Shown: one piece after another, positions 12,501 through 27,900 of the stretch
How the letters are laid out: each line of letters opens with the position of its first letter
How positions within the stretch are numbered: position 1 is the stretch's first letter
DNA from: Branchiostoma floridae
Lineage: Eukaryota; Chordata; Leptocardii; Amphioxiformes; Branchiostomatidae
Reading direction: 5' to 3'
DNA length: 64,000 nucleotides
Assembly (NCBI RefSeq): GCF_000003815.2
Contig: NC_049981.1
Coordinates: forward strand, 26,653,392 to 26,717,391
Translations under genes and position numbers: made by a program
The notes under the pieces: model-generated
What the model was told of the DNA's origin: nothing
Seen by the model: the letters and a program-made list of their open reading frames with translations, nothing else
The model's database searches: none

Positions 12501-14364
12501 GCCTGACACAACTACACACACACAATATAGCAAAATCAGTCAGCCTCGTTTGATACCTGTTTTCAACATACAAATAACCAAAACAATGGAGATTCAACTT
12601 AGAATTCAAACATATAAGTCCTTTCAAGACCTGCAAAAGTGAGTGTTCATCCAAACTGCCCAAAGATATGGTTAAATTAAAACATGATGAAAAGTACACA
12701 TACGCTTCATGTGGTACTTGTCACACTCTGACACAAACAGGCTAACATACATGCACATTCTAGCAAACCAATCACCTAACGTCCTAACTAAATGCCTGTA
12801 TTACAATAAAGTTATTTTCTTTTCTTTCTGTAAATAGAAGACAACAGAGAAAGCGTCTTCTCGAATATGTCTGATAGATAAAAAAACAAAAGGATGCATG
12901 GTGGAACAAAGCAGTCCCAGCAAAGCAGATTCTTACAAAGTCCTTCTCCAGTTTGCCCAGCTCTGTCTTGTAGCTCTTGAGTCTTGTGGCATACTTCTGC
13001 CTCTCCTTAGACGGGATGTCTCGAACTTCCAGATCCATCTGTTCTAACTATGTGTCACAAGACAACAAGAAGAAGAAAATTAAACACTGTTTTTTAGTTT
13101 GGGTGGCTGGATAATCATAAAAGTCTCCAGAAATGTAATGGAAATAAGTTCAACTTACCAGTTCTTTTGCCTCTTCCATCTGCTTTTCCACATTGGTGAC
13201 CATGTGTCTCTTTTCACCTATCACATGTAACAGGACACACACAAAAATTATCAACTAGATAATTCACAGAATTTCAACTTGTTCCTCTTTGCACTGTACC
13301 TTTAGTTACAATTGAATATACCTCCAACTGATTGGAACAGGGCTACTGGGGAAGTAGTCAGCAGCAGATGAATGAATCATTCAAGAGTCAACTAAAACAA
13401 CATTTAGGCCACCTGATGTATAGTAGTAAGCACACAGGAAGCAAGTAGACTAGTCCACATCAGGTACTACCTTACATGACTGAAGATGGTATGCATGTAT
13501 GTTTTGATTTGGTTTCAAAACACTGATTTCTGACATGAAAAGTTAACATGAAAGTAAAGGCTTATTTCAATCAGCCTTTGAAAGCTAAGCTGGGAGAAGA
13601 CCTGTAGCGCAACTGATGGTTAATACTTCTTTTCATAAACGTGACTGAGTTCAGAAATTCCTTAGGACTAACGTCCTAAAACTGGAGATGCAAGATATCA
13701 AATAATAATGAATTTTAAAGACAACAATTCACTAACAATAAAAGTCGTGACAACAAATCATCAATACTAAATGAGTCCCCAATGCATCACTCCCTCACTG
13801 TTGCATATCTAAGTCAACATCTTCAGTTGCCTAATTTTGCACCAAGCAACCACTATTTACGAAATGGGCCAGGGTTACAAAAAGACACAACGCGGTACGT
13901 TCGTAAAAAAAAGACACACCCCTTTATAATTTATTGGGGTCTTACCAACGAATTGAATGTAATGCTAATACACATTCAACCGTCAGTGTACTAAAAAAGT
14001 AACGCATAAAAGGAATATGAAAGGCTAATGAATGGCTTACAAAATCTGCCTCCTATGACAACGCACAAGTATATCCATGACTAACGTTAACAAATTTGTA
14101 TCAGGCACGGGCGCCCTGGATCAATATTTTGACAGCTCATCTCACTCTTAGTCTTACAAACGTGGTGGTCAGCTTTGGCAATTTGAAACCTGTGACAAAC
14201 CAAGAAACTACAGCTACAGAAGACCGTAAATACCATTTTAGCACAGCCTAACTATTCCTCTTACACTTACCACCAGATAATTTGACAATTTTGGCGATTT
14301 TGTTGGTAATTTCGGCGGTGACATTGCTGTACTGCTGCTCGTAAGAATCGAGAAGAGAAGCCAT
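9540..14364 (-). CDS. VTI1A: VTI1A, Qb-SNARE for Golgi/endosome vesicle fusion
   Basis: Eight coding exons in phase give 217 residues, the same length as human VTI1A: 14271-14364, 13159-13217, 12937-13047, 11569-11649, 11228-11312, 10605-10675, 10215-10276, 9540-9630. All introns are GT-AG. The N-terminal Habc region (about residues 1-90) starts MASLLDSYEQQ and includes 'EQMDLEVRDIPS'. The middle is the variable linker ending SEDQ. The SNARE motif runs from about 120 ('LLDNTERLER', 'LEAGYRMAVETE') through 'ENLHQDREKIQR' to 'LGKSSRILSAM'. The C-terminal anchor is a hydrophobic helix (about 188-212) ending YFSTRS. By known family function it is a tail-anchored Qb-SNARE of TGN and early-endosome complexes with syntaxin partners. 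The residue aligned to the ionic zero layer appears to be Asp (HQDRE), as in vertebrate VTI1A, rather than Gln. It lies head-to-head with RPL34. An intron carries a hAT-type MITE. Confidence 0.96.
11826..12167. mobile_element. hAT-type MITE in VTI1A intron, 342 bp
   Basis: The ends are inverted repeats CAGAGCTCTAGCCAGC (left) and the complement of CAGGGCTCTAGCCAGC (right), 15 of 16 matching. They are flanked by a perfect 8-bp target-site duplication CATAGTAC (11818-11825 and 12168-12175). An 8-bp duplication with CAGGG termini is the hAT superfamily signature. The interior has repeated CCGTCAA/TTGACGGA inverted motifs and no transposase, so it is non-autonomous. It sits between the VTI1A exons at 11569-11649 and 12937-13047. 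Confidence 0.9.
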
Positions 14365-14630
14365 CTTGTTTTCTTCCAGCACTAATGAAGGTGGCCGTGG
14401 CAAGTGCCTGGTAAGTGGTACGTGGAGCTTTATATCAAAGTGTAAATACTGACAAAAATGACGGCTGTAAATTAAATAAACATCATTTTTGATAATTCGA
14501 TTGCATGTGGGCCACTCCAGATCCGCATCACGTCAATATTAATATGATAGAAATAGCTGTCTTATTAGGCATTCAAATACTTACATTGAACAGCTTCAAG
14601 TAGTTGGGAAATTACCCAATAGGCTTTGCG
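14365..14630. promoter_or_regulatory. Shared VTI1A/RPL34 bidirectional promoter region
   Basis: Only about 266 bp separate the VTI1A start codon (minus) from the inferred RPL34 transcription start (plus). The gap has no recognisable gene and no TATA box at the expected distance. It contains a CCAAT-like ACCCAAT at about 14613 just before the RPL34 start. Bidirectional promoter use is inferred from geometry. Confidence 0.6.
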
Positions 14631-14656
14631 CTTCCTTTCGCCATTTTGCACCAAAG
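14631..14656 (+). promoter_or_regulatory. RPL34: RPL34 5' UTR exon with TOP motif
   Basis: A pyrimidine-rich CTTCCTTTCG at 14631-14640 fits a ribosomal-protein 5' terminal oligopyrimidine start. It is followed by CAAAG|GTACAG, a good splice donor at 14656/14657. The matching acceptor is TATGACTAG before GTTTCCACCATGG at the start codon (14829). TOP mRNAs are translationally controlled through mTOR/LARP1. The exact start (14631 or 14635) needs 5'-end data. Confidence 0.65.
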
Positions 14657-14828
14657 GTACAGTATCCACATTTGTACCAACGTATAAAATCCACTATAAT
14701 CCGACAGTTTGCCAGATTTTTGTTCCATGAAAATAACAGGATACGTGCAAAAACTGTTGAAGTGTCTTTTAGCCTAAAATTTAGGTGTCTATATGATACT
14801 GATGTTATTTTATGACTAGGTTTCCACC

Positions 14829-18814
<3,986 letters not shown>

Positions 18815-18835
18815 ACAGGACAACAACATGTAGAC

Positions 18836-18841
18836 AATAAA
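18836..18841 (+). terminator. RPL34: RPL34 polyadenylation signal
   Basis: AATAAA lies 21 bases past the stop codon, followed by a GT/T-rich stretch (CTCTGTCTCCTCTGTTTTATT). The very short 3' UTR is typical of ribosomal-protein genes. Confidence 0.85.
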
Positions 18842-20089
18842 CACCACAAACAAAGCTCTGTCTCCTCTGTTTTATTGAAGTGTAAACTTGCAGTCACAGC
18901 CTTCCAGTTTATTGCTGTATATAACCAAGATGAGATATGATCCTACTGGTATAGTTGATGCCTTGTTCTTTGTGAACATTTATGACAAGTGAAGCATATC
19001 TACATGCAGAGTTAACAATGACCCTTGTATGTATGAATTAAGTATTTGACCCTTGCTTCCCCATCAATAAATTGAAAAGCAGACTATGGGGCATAGTATG
19101 GGCCCAATTGATTCCTCCTTGGATGAATAGCGTTACAAACAATTGCACACACAGGCATACATTAGAGAGCTGCAGTATAAGACTTATCCCAGAGGATTTT
19201 TGACAAACTGAAAATTTCGATGCACAGGGAAGATTCGGTGCAACTTCAAGGGGCATTCCACTCCAGAAGCGAGTGTTATTTTCTGATAGATGATATTTTG
19301 GGGGATACAAATGCACAAACCGACTTAATCACAAAGTTATGTCATTTCAACAATAATCCTTTTCTAAATACAAGTATCCTTATACTGACCTGCATCTAAT
19401 GTACTGCACTGTATATGATTTTGCCAGCATAACCAACAACCGTCACACTTTCTCGCTAACGGTAGTCGGGATAAGCTTGATAAAGCAATCAAGTGACTAT
19501 CACACATTCAGGGAGGTACACAAAAAAAGTGTTTATAAAATCAGACAATTGTTCGTGATGCCTATGGGTCGATGTTTGACACGATATTTGATTGGTCTAA
19601 ACATGCTCATTTTGACCGTGAAATCGTCCCTTCTGTCGTTCGATATGACAGTTTAAAGAATCGATTAACGTTATATACCCCCTGGCTGTTGTCTGAAGAA
19701 GCGTTGGTAAATGTGTTGGCTAGTAAGGTCATTAGTAATGACGGTTTAGAAGGTACCTTACTAGCCGACACAAGTCATACTTTTGGACTGAAATTGATCT
19801 GATTGTCAGTGTAGACTGTAGAGATTTGATTACATTGAAGACATCCTCTGGGAACCCCTTAAGTGATGCCAGCGTGCGAATAAGAAAAAAAAGGTTTCGC
19901 ATAAACGTTGCATTCAGTATGAAATCTCGGTGGTCAGGAAGGCTGGTACTTTTAAAATATCTAGTGTAATACATCTTTCATTTTTGCTTTTTTTTTCACA
20001 TCTTTGGTCTTGGAATCGACTTTGGCATTCTCTGAAATTAATATCCGTTTTCCGATATGTTTTTTATTTACCGTTAACGGGATATATAA
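18842..20089. other. Intergenic stretch between RPL34 and split transposon
   Basis: No gene is recognised. A 76-codon frame at 19572-19802 (starting MFDTIFDWSKH) has fair amino-acid composition but no splice or family support. A strong hairpin lies at 19712-19772. A diverged minus-oriented fragment of the Harbinger-type MITE (GTTCCCAGAGGATGTC and neighbours on the minus strand) lies at 19826-19950. Confidence 0.5.
19712..19772. repeat. 18-bp-stem hairpin
   Basis: TGTGTTGGCTAGTAAGGT at 19712-19729 pairs with ACCTTACTAGCCGACACA at 19755-19772, 17 of 18 positions. The 25-nt loop contains a second small palindrome, CATTAGTAATG. Confidence 0.8.
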
Positions 20090-20689
20090 CATCTATTATC
20101 ATAATACCGGCACGTTTACGACGATTTCTCTAGCTATACTGATTTGACAAATTGTCAACGCATCATTTTCTCCAGTTACATGTTGCTGTTATAGCTTACC
20201 CTTGCCACTTCTTCTGTGTAACTTTTCTGCCACTCTTGTCCTGCTAACACGCCGCGGAATTACACGGCGAACGGGCGCGTGGTTGGGAGGCAAAAAATAC
20301 CGGCAGGAAGAAACACGGCACAATTAACTGTCGCTATGTACCTTTATACATCCTCTGATGTTCCTTCCTTTTCTGTTAATAAATACATAAAACATAAACG
20401 TTTAAACCTGCATGAGCATACAAAATGTCATGAGAAAAGGGACGTATGCTGTCAAGAATTTTCATTATATTTCAGCCATACATAGTATGGTGAAATATAT
20501 TGTATTCGTAATGTTTCTTTCTTTCTTTCTCCTGTCAAATCTTCAAAGTGATTCATCTCCGCCGTTCCTGGACCGAATGACCTGAAATTTGGCACAGGGG
20601 TAGAATGGGCCAATACCTTGATGCTTTTTTCTCAGTTTTTTCATATCTGCCTCTAAAATGATTTTATAGAGATTTTTTGGTCAATTTTA

Positions 20690-21290
20690 GACCAAAACTG
20701 TATATTTTGGCCCCTGTACCCTGGTATTACAACCAAATGAGCTGAAATTTGACAGAGATGTGCCTTGATAATGCTCCCATATAAATTCGATAACACTTTT
20801 GGTGTACAGTACAACAAAATGCTTATTTTTGCGATTTTTTGACCAATTTTTGACCAAAAAAGGACACTTTTGGCCCCTGTACCCTGGTATTACAACCAAA
20901 TGAGCTGAAATTTGACAGAGATGTGCCTTGATAATGCCCCCATATAAATTCAATAACACTTTTGGTGTACAGTACAACAAAATGCTTATTTTTGCGATTT
21001 TTTGGCCAATTTTTGACCAAAAAAGGACACTTTTGGCTCCTGTACCTTGGTATTGCAACCGAATGAGCTGAAATTTGACAGAGATGTGCCTTGATAATCC
21101 CTTCATATAAATTCAATAACACTTTTGGTGTACAGTTCAACAAAATGCTTATTTTTGCGATTTTTGGCCAATTTTTTACCAAAAAAAGGACACTTTTGGC
21201 TCCTGTACCCTGGTATTACAATTAAATGACCTGAAATTTGGTATAGATAGGCATTATATACTTGGTAACAAGATTCAAGTAAAATTTTTG
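20690..21290. repeat. 163-bp minisatellite, about four units
   Basis: Units recur at about 20709, 20871, 21035 and 21198, each starting near GGCYCCTGTACCCTGGTATT. They contain GAGCTGAAATTTGACAGAGA and then TTTTTGACCAAAAAAGGACA. The 162-164 bp spacing is not a multiple of three, so the repetitive peptides read on the minus strand change frame between units. A further partial unit start is near 21822. Confidence 0.9.
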
Positions 21291-22561
21291 ACATAAACAA
21301 CTTTAAAATGATTAATTTTGGCACTTTTCTGAGGGGAAATTTGTTTTCTTTTGGCCTCCTGACGTGACCTTCCGTGATCCCGCACAGAGCCACACCTGTG
21401 CGCGTCAGCCGGAGAGTTAATTGAATCAAAGACCTAGCCAATCAGCGAAGAGGAGGCCAAAGGCTAATTAATATTCATAAGCGGGGCCTCATGATCCCGT
21501 ATATAGCAGTGTTCCCGCCAGGGGGAGCGAAGCCCGCCTAAGGCTCTCGCATTTTAGACTATTCAGAAGGCTTTATATTGTATCAGTTCTTAGGGGCATA
21601 TCTATGATAATCGCAGCAGTCACTTAACTTCTCTTCAGGACTTTAGCGTAACACTATTTCAGGTCAAACCGTCAAAGGCAACTAAAAACAAACTTTAACG
21701 TTACTGAGTTCAACAGTACTTATAACTTGTTATCCGAAGTTGAAACGCTAGCGATGGTATTTTCGCTGCGCTGTTAGCTCCGTGCGACTGTTGTTGACGG
21801 TCTTATAACGGTATATTTTGCACCCCTGTACCCTGGTATGAGTAACATTTGGTATAGATAGGCATAAGATAGTTGGTAAAATGATCCAAGTAAAATTTTT
21901 GGCATAAAGTACTGTAAAAGGCTTAATTACAGCACTTTTTTTAGGGGAAATTGGTTTTCTTTCGTTCTCCATGCCATGACCTTTCGGACGTTCACCCCAC
22001 AGAGCCAACATCTCTGCACCTGCGTCTAGCCGGCAGGAAGAGTTAATTCAATTAATGGTTCAGCCAACCAGCGAAGAGGAAAGCGAAGGCTAATTAATAT
22101 TCATAAGCGGGACCACACGATACGTAACTTGAAGACTCAGGCCGTACAGACTTCTTGCCAGGATTTTTTCAAAGCGTCGGACAGGGGTCCGGGGGCCCCC
22201 GAATGTCCCTGGCGGGGTCCAGGGGCAGAGTCACTGTGGGGGGGACCCAGGTGGGCGAAGCCCCCCCCCCCCCCCGGAAGCTCTTGCATTTTAGACTATT
22301 GAGAAGGCTTCTTTTATCAGTTTTTTTAGGGCCATATCTACGATAATCGTAGCAGTCACTTACTTCTCTTCAGCAGTTTGACTTCAAAATATTTCGGGTC
22401 AAAGCTTCAAAGACAACTAAAACCTCATAAACAACAAACTTTAGTTAGCTCAACAGTATACAAAAATATTGTACGGGTTGCCATCCTTAGTTGAAGCGCT
22501 TATTTATAGCGCTAGTATTTTCGCTGCGCCGTTAGCCGCCGTGCGACTTTTGTTGACGGTC
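21203..22561 (+). repeat. Direct duplication of a 0.6-0.7-kb block
   Basis: Block 1 (about 21203-21804) and block 2 (about 21823-22561) share, in the same order, CCTGTACCCTGGTAT, ATTTGGTATAGATAGGCAT, GGCTAATTAATATTCATAAG, GCATTTTAGACTATT and GTGCGACT..GTTGACGGTCT. Block 2 carries an extra G/C-rich stretch (about 22180-22275) with a run of 15 C. The copies are diverged, so the duplication is not recent. Confidence 0.8.
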
Positions 22562-24363
22562 TGATATCCCTACGTCGCCGCCTCGCTGATATTCCCACGG
22601 ACATGTTTCAAGAAAAATACCCAGCAAAAAACGCTGTTCTGCGTCAAATTCTATTCTATAAAACATGTGGGACTCAGTGTTACAGTCTAAATATTTTGTA
22701 GAAGCACCGCTGTAGGAAAGAAGGTCCAAGCAATGTAAAACATCACGTAGCATGAAGTTCGCTGTCAACTGGCACACAGCACATGACTGTTTGAAACTCT
22801 AAGTCTAATCAACAGCCGTGTTTGATTGATAGCCGGCGGTCCTTTGATGACGTCGGCGAAAGGTGCGTTAGTTAGAAAATCTGCGTTTAGTTTTGATACG
22901 TAATTATAAGTTAGACAGTGGCGAGAATGATTATTTTCTCATCAATATTTCTCTTCAGAATTATTTGAACTTAATTGTACATCTAAACAATTGGCTTACC
23001 TGTGCAATGTTTATATGATTAATGATCAGTGTACTGAAATCATGTGTAACGTATGGCTCCTAGTCAATAGATCAGCATTTTTCTCTATAGTGACCACCTG
23101 TCTATAGTGGCCACATTTCTATCACTGGACTGGAACTTGCGAAAACTGCTGTATTTTCTCCAGAGCAAATGTATGTGTTCCTAGTGCTGTTGTTGTTTGA
23201 CATAAACTTCGAACATTTAAATTGTAAGTAACTTTAAACTGCCAGAGTTTCAGCCCAATAAAACACTCTCAGCGCCAGGGTATGAACAGACTGACCAGAC
23301 AGACGAAAATAAATCCTCGAACAAGGTTCAATCGTATCTTCCGGGTCTGGCAGGACTGAGTTGTTAAACTAAACTAAGAATAGGCTCGATGGCTGATTGC
23401 ATACAAAGTAAAACAGTTTAACAGTTTTACAGCTTGAAGAAAACAAACGCTCCTACAGTACCTGCACCTGCTTGATAATTATTAAATCGTATGCCCTACT
23501 TGAATAAAAAAGTTCACTGCAATAATAAATGTACCCACATCACAAGGAGCTTATACTTTTTAAAACTTACACCTAGTTATCGTACTGAAAATTGTTAATG
23601 ACATTACATGAAGTCATTCAACAATTTTCAGTCATGATGAAAATTTTCTGAAGGGAAGGTGTGATTATTGTCATTTTCAGAAAAATAGAAGCAAGCTCTG
23701 TCTTTACCTGGAATCAATTCACAATACCAGTCCACTTTGGGGGATAATGTACTGTTAAGAGGATGTTCCATTTTTGCTCAGGGGTGATTTGGAACAGTCC
23801 AATGTTGCGTGGGAAGGAGTATGGCTGAAATATGCTGTATTTGCTCTTAAGCAAATGTCGGCCTTTCTAGTTTAACTTTTGTCCGTCACAACCGCTATGA
23901 CGTAACACTTTACTGCTAGCGTAGATATAAAAATGGCGAGAAAATGTCGGCGTACGTTCAATTTTGCCCATTCAGCCGTAGATCCGGGCGATAATGCAAC
24001 GGTTCTTCACACTTTTACACGAGTGGTAGGTCACCAACAGAAATTCAAGATTGCTGTTGAATCATGTTCGTCTTGTGCCGTGAGCATGTGTAACTATGAT
24101 CTACAAATCTGGCAATGAATGTGACAGTGTGTTCGTCCCACGACGAGCTGCCTATCCCGAAAAAGATACTGAAAACTTTTGGCCTTGTTGTCTTCGAATG
24201 CATTGTTATCGATGCTTTGTAAATGATGTATTGGACACCTAGATGTCTGAAGTGTGCATACTTCAGAAACAACTATTGTTGCATGTGTAGATCTCTTTAA
24301 ATTCCATTATTTTTTATCTGCCGGTATAAGTCTTACTGCCGGTATTATGCCAATGCATGTTAT

Positions 24364-24944
24364 AGCTGCTCTGTACGATTCTACGACATTATTATCTGTT
24401 TTCTGATATTTTGTGCAACCTACGGCATATATTTTGCCATCCAGGACATGTTCTTTGAGATACAGTATGGGCGGAAACTTTTTTCTTCGGAAACGATTGA
24501 AAATTGATGCACGGGTAGATATCATCCATGGAATGAAATCAACATAGCCCTGTATGAAGAAACTATCTAGCTATCAATATCTAAAACTTGATCAAAAACC
24601 AGCTTGCCCAATGCTTTGATCGTTTCGTTCACACCAGCTGTTTTCTACATATGTTACACGTATATGCCACGATGCCCTGCGGCTAGCTTTAATATGTATA
24701 AAAAGAAAACGCGCATCCACAGTTTCATTTTTGTCTTAGTCATAACAACTCTTTTTTTTGTTTATAATCTTAGATCCTAAATTTGTTTGACAAGTCGGAA
24801 GTATTTTTTTTCTGTCGTTAAAAGGCCCTCAAATTCCCAAGCTCAGTATCATCGATATTGCCGGCGGAACTTCTGACAAGCTTGGCTTTTGTATGTACGC
24901 TCTTACTCCAGTTTGAGCGTTCGAACGATACACGCACGCAAAGT
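24364..24944 (+). promoter_or_regulatory. Sialyltransferase gene promoter and 5' leader
   Basis: TATAAAAA lies at 24697-24704, followed about 30 bases later by a T-rich leader. The downstream frame is open without an ATG until 24945. This suggests a TATA-driven start near 24727 and a 5' UTR of roughly 220 bases. The promoter lies directly beside the right end of the split transposon. Confidence 0.5.
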
Positions 24945-27900
24945 ATGTGGCGGGCTTTATACCAGTCTTCTCGTAGATGGATCCAACTTTGTGTTGCTCT
25001 TGTGTTGTTGGTCTATCTGTTCATAACGATACGAGTCGGGAAGAGTATTATCATGAAGGTTTTACCCAGGGGCATACGGTAAGTACCAATTCATAAGGCA
25101 TTTTGCAACGTGCATAAACGTAAGAAAATAATGTACAGTGCAGAATAGCACAGAAAACCTAATACATGAATTCGAAATTCCGAGGTTTCAAATTCTGATG
25201 TATAAACCATGACGTCAGTTACAGAGTTAACCAAACATATTCCTTAACCTTCAATGATGTTAAGTTCACTGCAACTCCAATGTAGGTATTGACTTTTTTG
25301 CATGTCTTGGATGTTCATGTCGCATAGTCTAGTTTAATATGATTTCATAATTCACATAAACACGCACGCACACACACACACACAGTGCTGATGCCATGAG
25401 GTCCACGACCATACTGAGACCAGAGTACCAGAACCAGTCTCAGACCGCCGAGAACCAGCTTTGGGGAGACCTTGCCCTTGGTGGCGACGCGCTCCAGATG
25501 ATGATTCCAGTATTGGCTGATCAGTCGCCATACGTTGATCTGCCGTTAACTAAGGACCCACGACACAGAATTTCAGTAAGAGATTGCAGAATTACCATGC
25601 GTCAAGATTTCAGACAAACATTCTATTTATGTCTTATTCAAATTTAATTTACTGATACTAAATGCACTTTACTCACAGAGTAACTAACGACAAAATGATA
25701 TTAACCACTGTATGTTTTTTTTTAATTTTCACTAAACCACCTTTACGCAGTGAAGATTCTGCATTAGAGGTGTTTTGTAACATTGCTCTAGTTATCAGAA
25801 ATAAATTGGCATCAAATCAACTCTTGTGAGATAACTAAATTTGTGGAGATCTTTTTTTTTAATATTTGAATAAAAAAAGCATGTACAAGTAAGTAGTCAA
25901 CCTTAATCTATATATCGAATTGTGCAGTACAAAACTGTGTCATACAGCTGTTGTCAAGACTACTTTACATCTACCATCACCTCCTGCATATGGTGTGCAG
26001 TCTCGGAGCGGAGGTTATGACACATATAAGTGACAAGAAGAACTATATAACCTCCTTGAGAAGATGATTTGAAGGTTAACGTTGACAGGTACATCTCGAC
26101 CCCCTTCACCCACCCTCCCTCCAGGAATGCCCCTCCAGTCTCCGTCAGAAGGTGAACACATCAGCCTGGTTCAGGGGCCGGTTTGTAGAGGGCGTCAAGC
26201 TGTTCATGGACCTGGACGATGTTGATCCTGCGTATTGGATGGCACACATGCCCTACAATAAACTTCCGTTCGGCTACCAAGATGAAAACAAAACAGGTAA
26301 TAACACGAAACATAGGTTTGCAATGTATTTTTTCTGCATACGTGCACTGGTGCAGGTAACATTCAACATAACCCGCACCAAGTGGTAACTGTAATACATT
26401 TTGTATATTAAGGCATATTGTAGATTGTTTTCTGTATTTCAGAGGTGGTAACAGCCAGTTCAGTAAACGAAAATCCTCATAAATTGCCCAGTACATACAC
26501 GTAGACCTTCTAAATACCTGTACAATTCCAATTTGAACTGCACTTAACAGCATATTTGGTGGTATTTAGAACCCTGACATACGTGACAGAATCATGACAC
26601 AGGAAAGATACTTGACCCTTGATTCTAGTCCCCCAATCTCAACGATACTCGTATCTATCGTGTTTATCCAAATCCAAAAGTTCTTTGGTTTATCATAGTC
26701 TAACTGTGGTGGAATGCCCTCGGGGCATGTTGCCCCAAGAGACGGACGAGTTGGCCTGTGTAGGCCCTTGAGACCGTCTCGCGGCCAGGCTACTAAGATA
26801 CTGGTATCATTGTGTTTTCATCCTGACAACAACAAAGATACTCTCCACATAGTATTCGTTCAGAAAAAAAATGGATAAACACGCCCATTTCATGCATGTA
26901 TGTATGTAGAAACATTGAATTGCAGTCATTTGTAGCACTCATCTTTTTTTATTAATTCCACGAACACTGCATTCATGATGTACATATGTGTTTTCTCCCA
27001 ACGTAGCTGTTGAGCGTATGGTGAGAGCACTGAAGAATCCAGACATCTTCGGCCCGAGTGTGACCGAGGATACCCGAAGGCGGTGTATCCGATGTGCAGT
27101 GGTCGGCTCGGGTGGGGTACTGAAGGGTTCGAAGAGGGGGGCAGAGATAGATGCTCACGACTATGTCTTCAGGTAGGAGTGGTATATTCACAAACAAAAA
27201 GTGTTGACTTTCTGGTACCGCTTCTTTATTTACGCATAGGTTAACCGTACTGTATTAACAATGCTCTATTTGATTAGGGTAAACCATGCGCATATGCAGG
27301 AGTTTGCAGAAGATGTTGGGCGGGAAACCTCCTTCTACGCCTTCTACCCCGAGTCTTACCATCGAGGGGACCCAATACTAGCCGTGTCTGTAAGTTATCC
27401 GAGAAGCCGACTGTACGGTTGTAGTTTGTATAGAAGAGGTTCAAATTACCGCCTGAAACTATACATGTAAATACAGTTGTCTGTTTTTTTTTTTAGAAAT
27501 ACAGTTCACATTTGTGATAATACATCTTTACATTGCAGTCTTGCCATTCAAATCGTTTCAATTCTATCCTACTCCACTCTACCCATCCCTCCTATGCAGA
27601 GGTATGTATCCATCATTCTGATTGGTCAATGTCTTGCGCTCCTCTCCTAAGCTTCTGATTGGTACGGGTCATTTATTGTAATAAATATGACATCACCTGG
27701 CTGTATGATGATTAACAAAATGAATATCTGCCTTTACCCCATGTTATCTCACTTCCTCCCACCAATATTCTATAGGACGCACTGCAACTCTTCATCCCAT
27801 ATAAGGGTTTTGATATAGACTACATGGTGGGCTGGCTGACCGAACGGCGGATCCTACTGCTAATACAGGAATGTGGTGAGAAAGTGTGCAAGTGAGCATC

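Larger units (their letters stand above)
20476..23866. other. Repeat-rich 3.4-kb insert inside the split element
   Basis: The insert begins with a CTTT-rich run, then a 163-bp minisatellite (about 20690-21290), then a duplicated block of 0.6-0.7 kb (about 21203-22561), and then 1.3 kb of low-complexity AT-rich sequence containing a CTATAGTG..CTATAGTGG doublet near 23090-23125. No gene is recognised. The minus-strand frames across the minisatellite are by-products of the repeat. Confidence 0.55.
20090..24359 (+). mobile_element. TTAA-type (piggyBac-like) element, split by a 3.4-kb insertion
   Basis: The left half (20090 to about 20475) begins CATCTATTATCATAATACCG. The right half (about 23867-24359) ends CCGGTATTATGCCAATGCAT then G. 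Both halves align in order and on one strand with the reverse complement of the intact copy at 29392-30368. Their sum is about 879 bp, against about 883 bp for that copy without its tandem duplication. Flanks are ATAA and TTAT, each one change from TTAA. No transposase is present, so it is non-autonomous. A 61-codon frame at 23933-24118 is also open in the other copy, but most differences between them change amino acids, so it is not clearly under selection. Confidence 0.75.

Noticed and set aside
19572-19802. 76-codon frame MFDTIFDWSKH.. as a gene exon
   Set aside because: No splice donor or acceptor, no family match, and it contains a strong hairpin; kept only as a note.
20687-21441. Overlapping minus-strand frames encoding repetitive peptides (QYQGTGAKS-type units)
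   Set aside because: They follow a 163-bp tandem repeat whose period is not divisible by three; the frame drifts between units, so they are not a repeat protein.
23933-24118. 61-codon frame conserved in both copies of the TTAA-type element
   Set aside because: It keeps its length in both copies, but most of the differences change amino acids; no sign of selection, so not called a gene.
24858-24944. Upstream extension of the sialyltransferase N terminus
   Set aside because: The frame is open there but begins with TTG, and the first ATG is at 24945, directly before the signal anchor.
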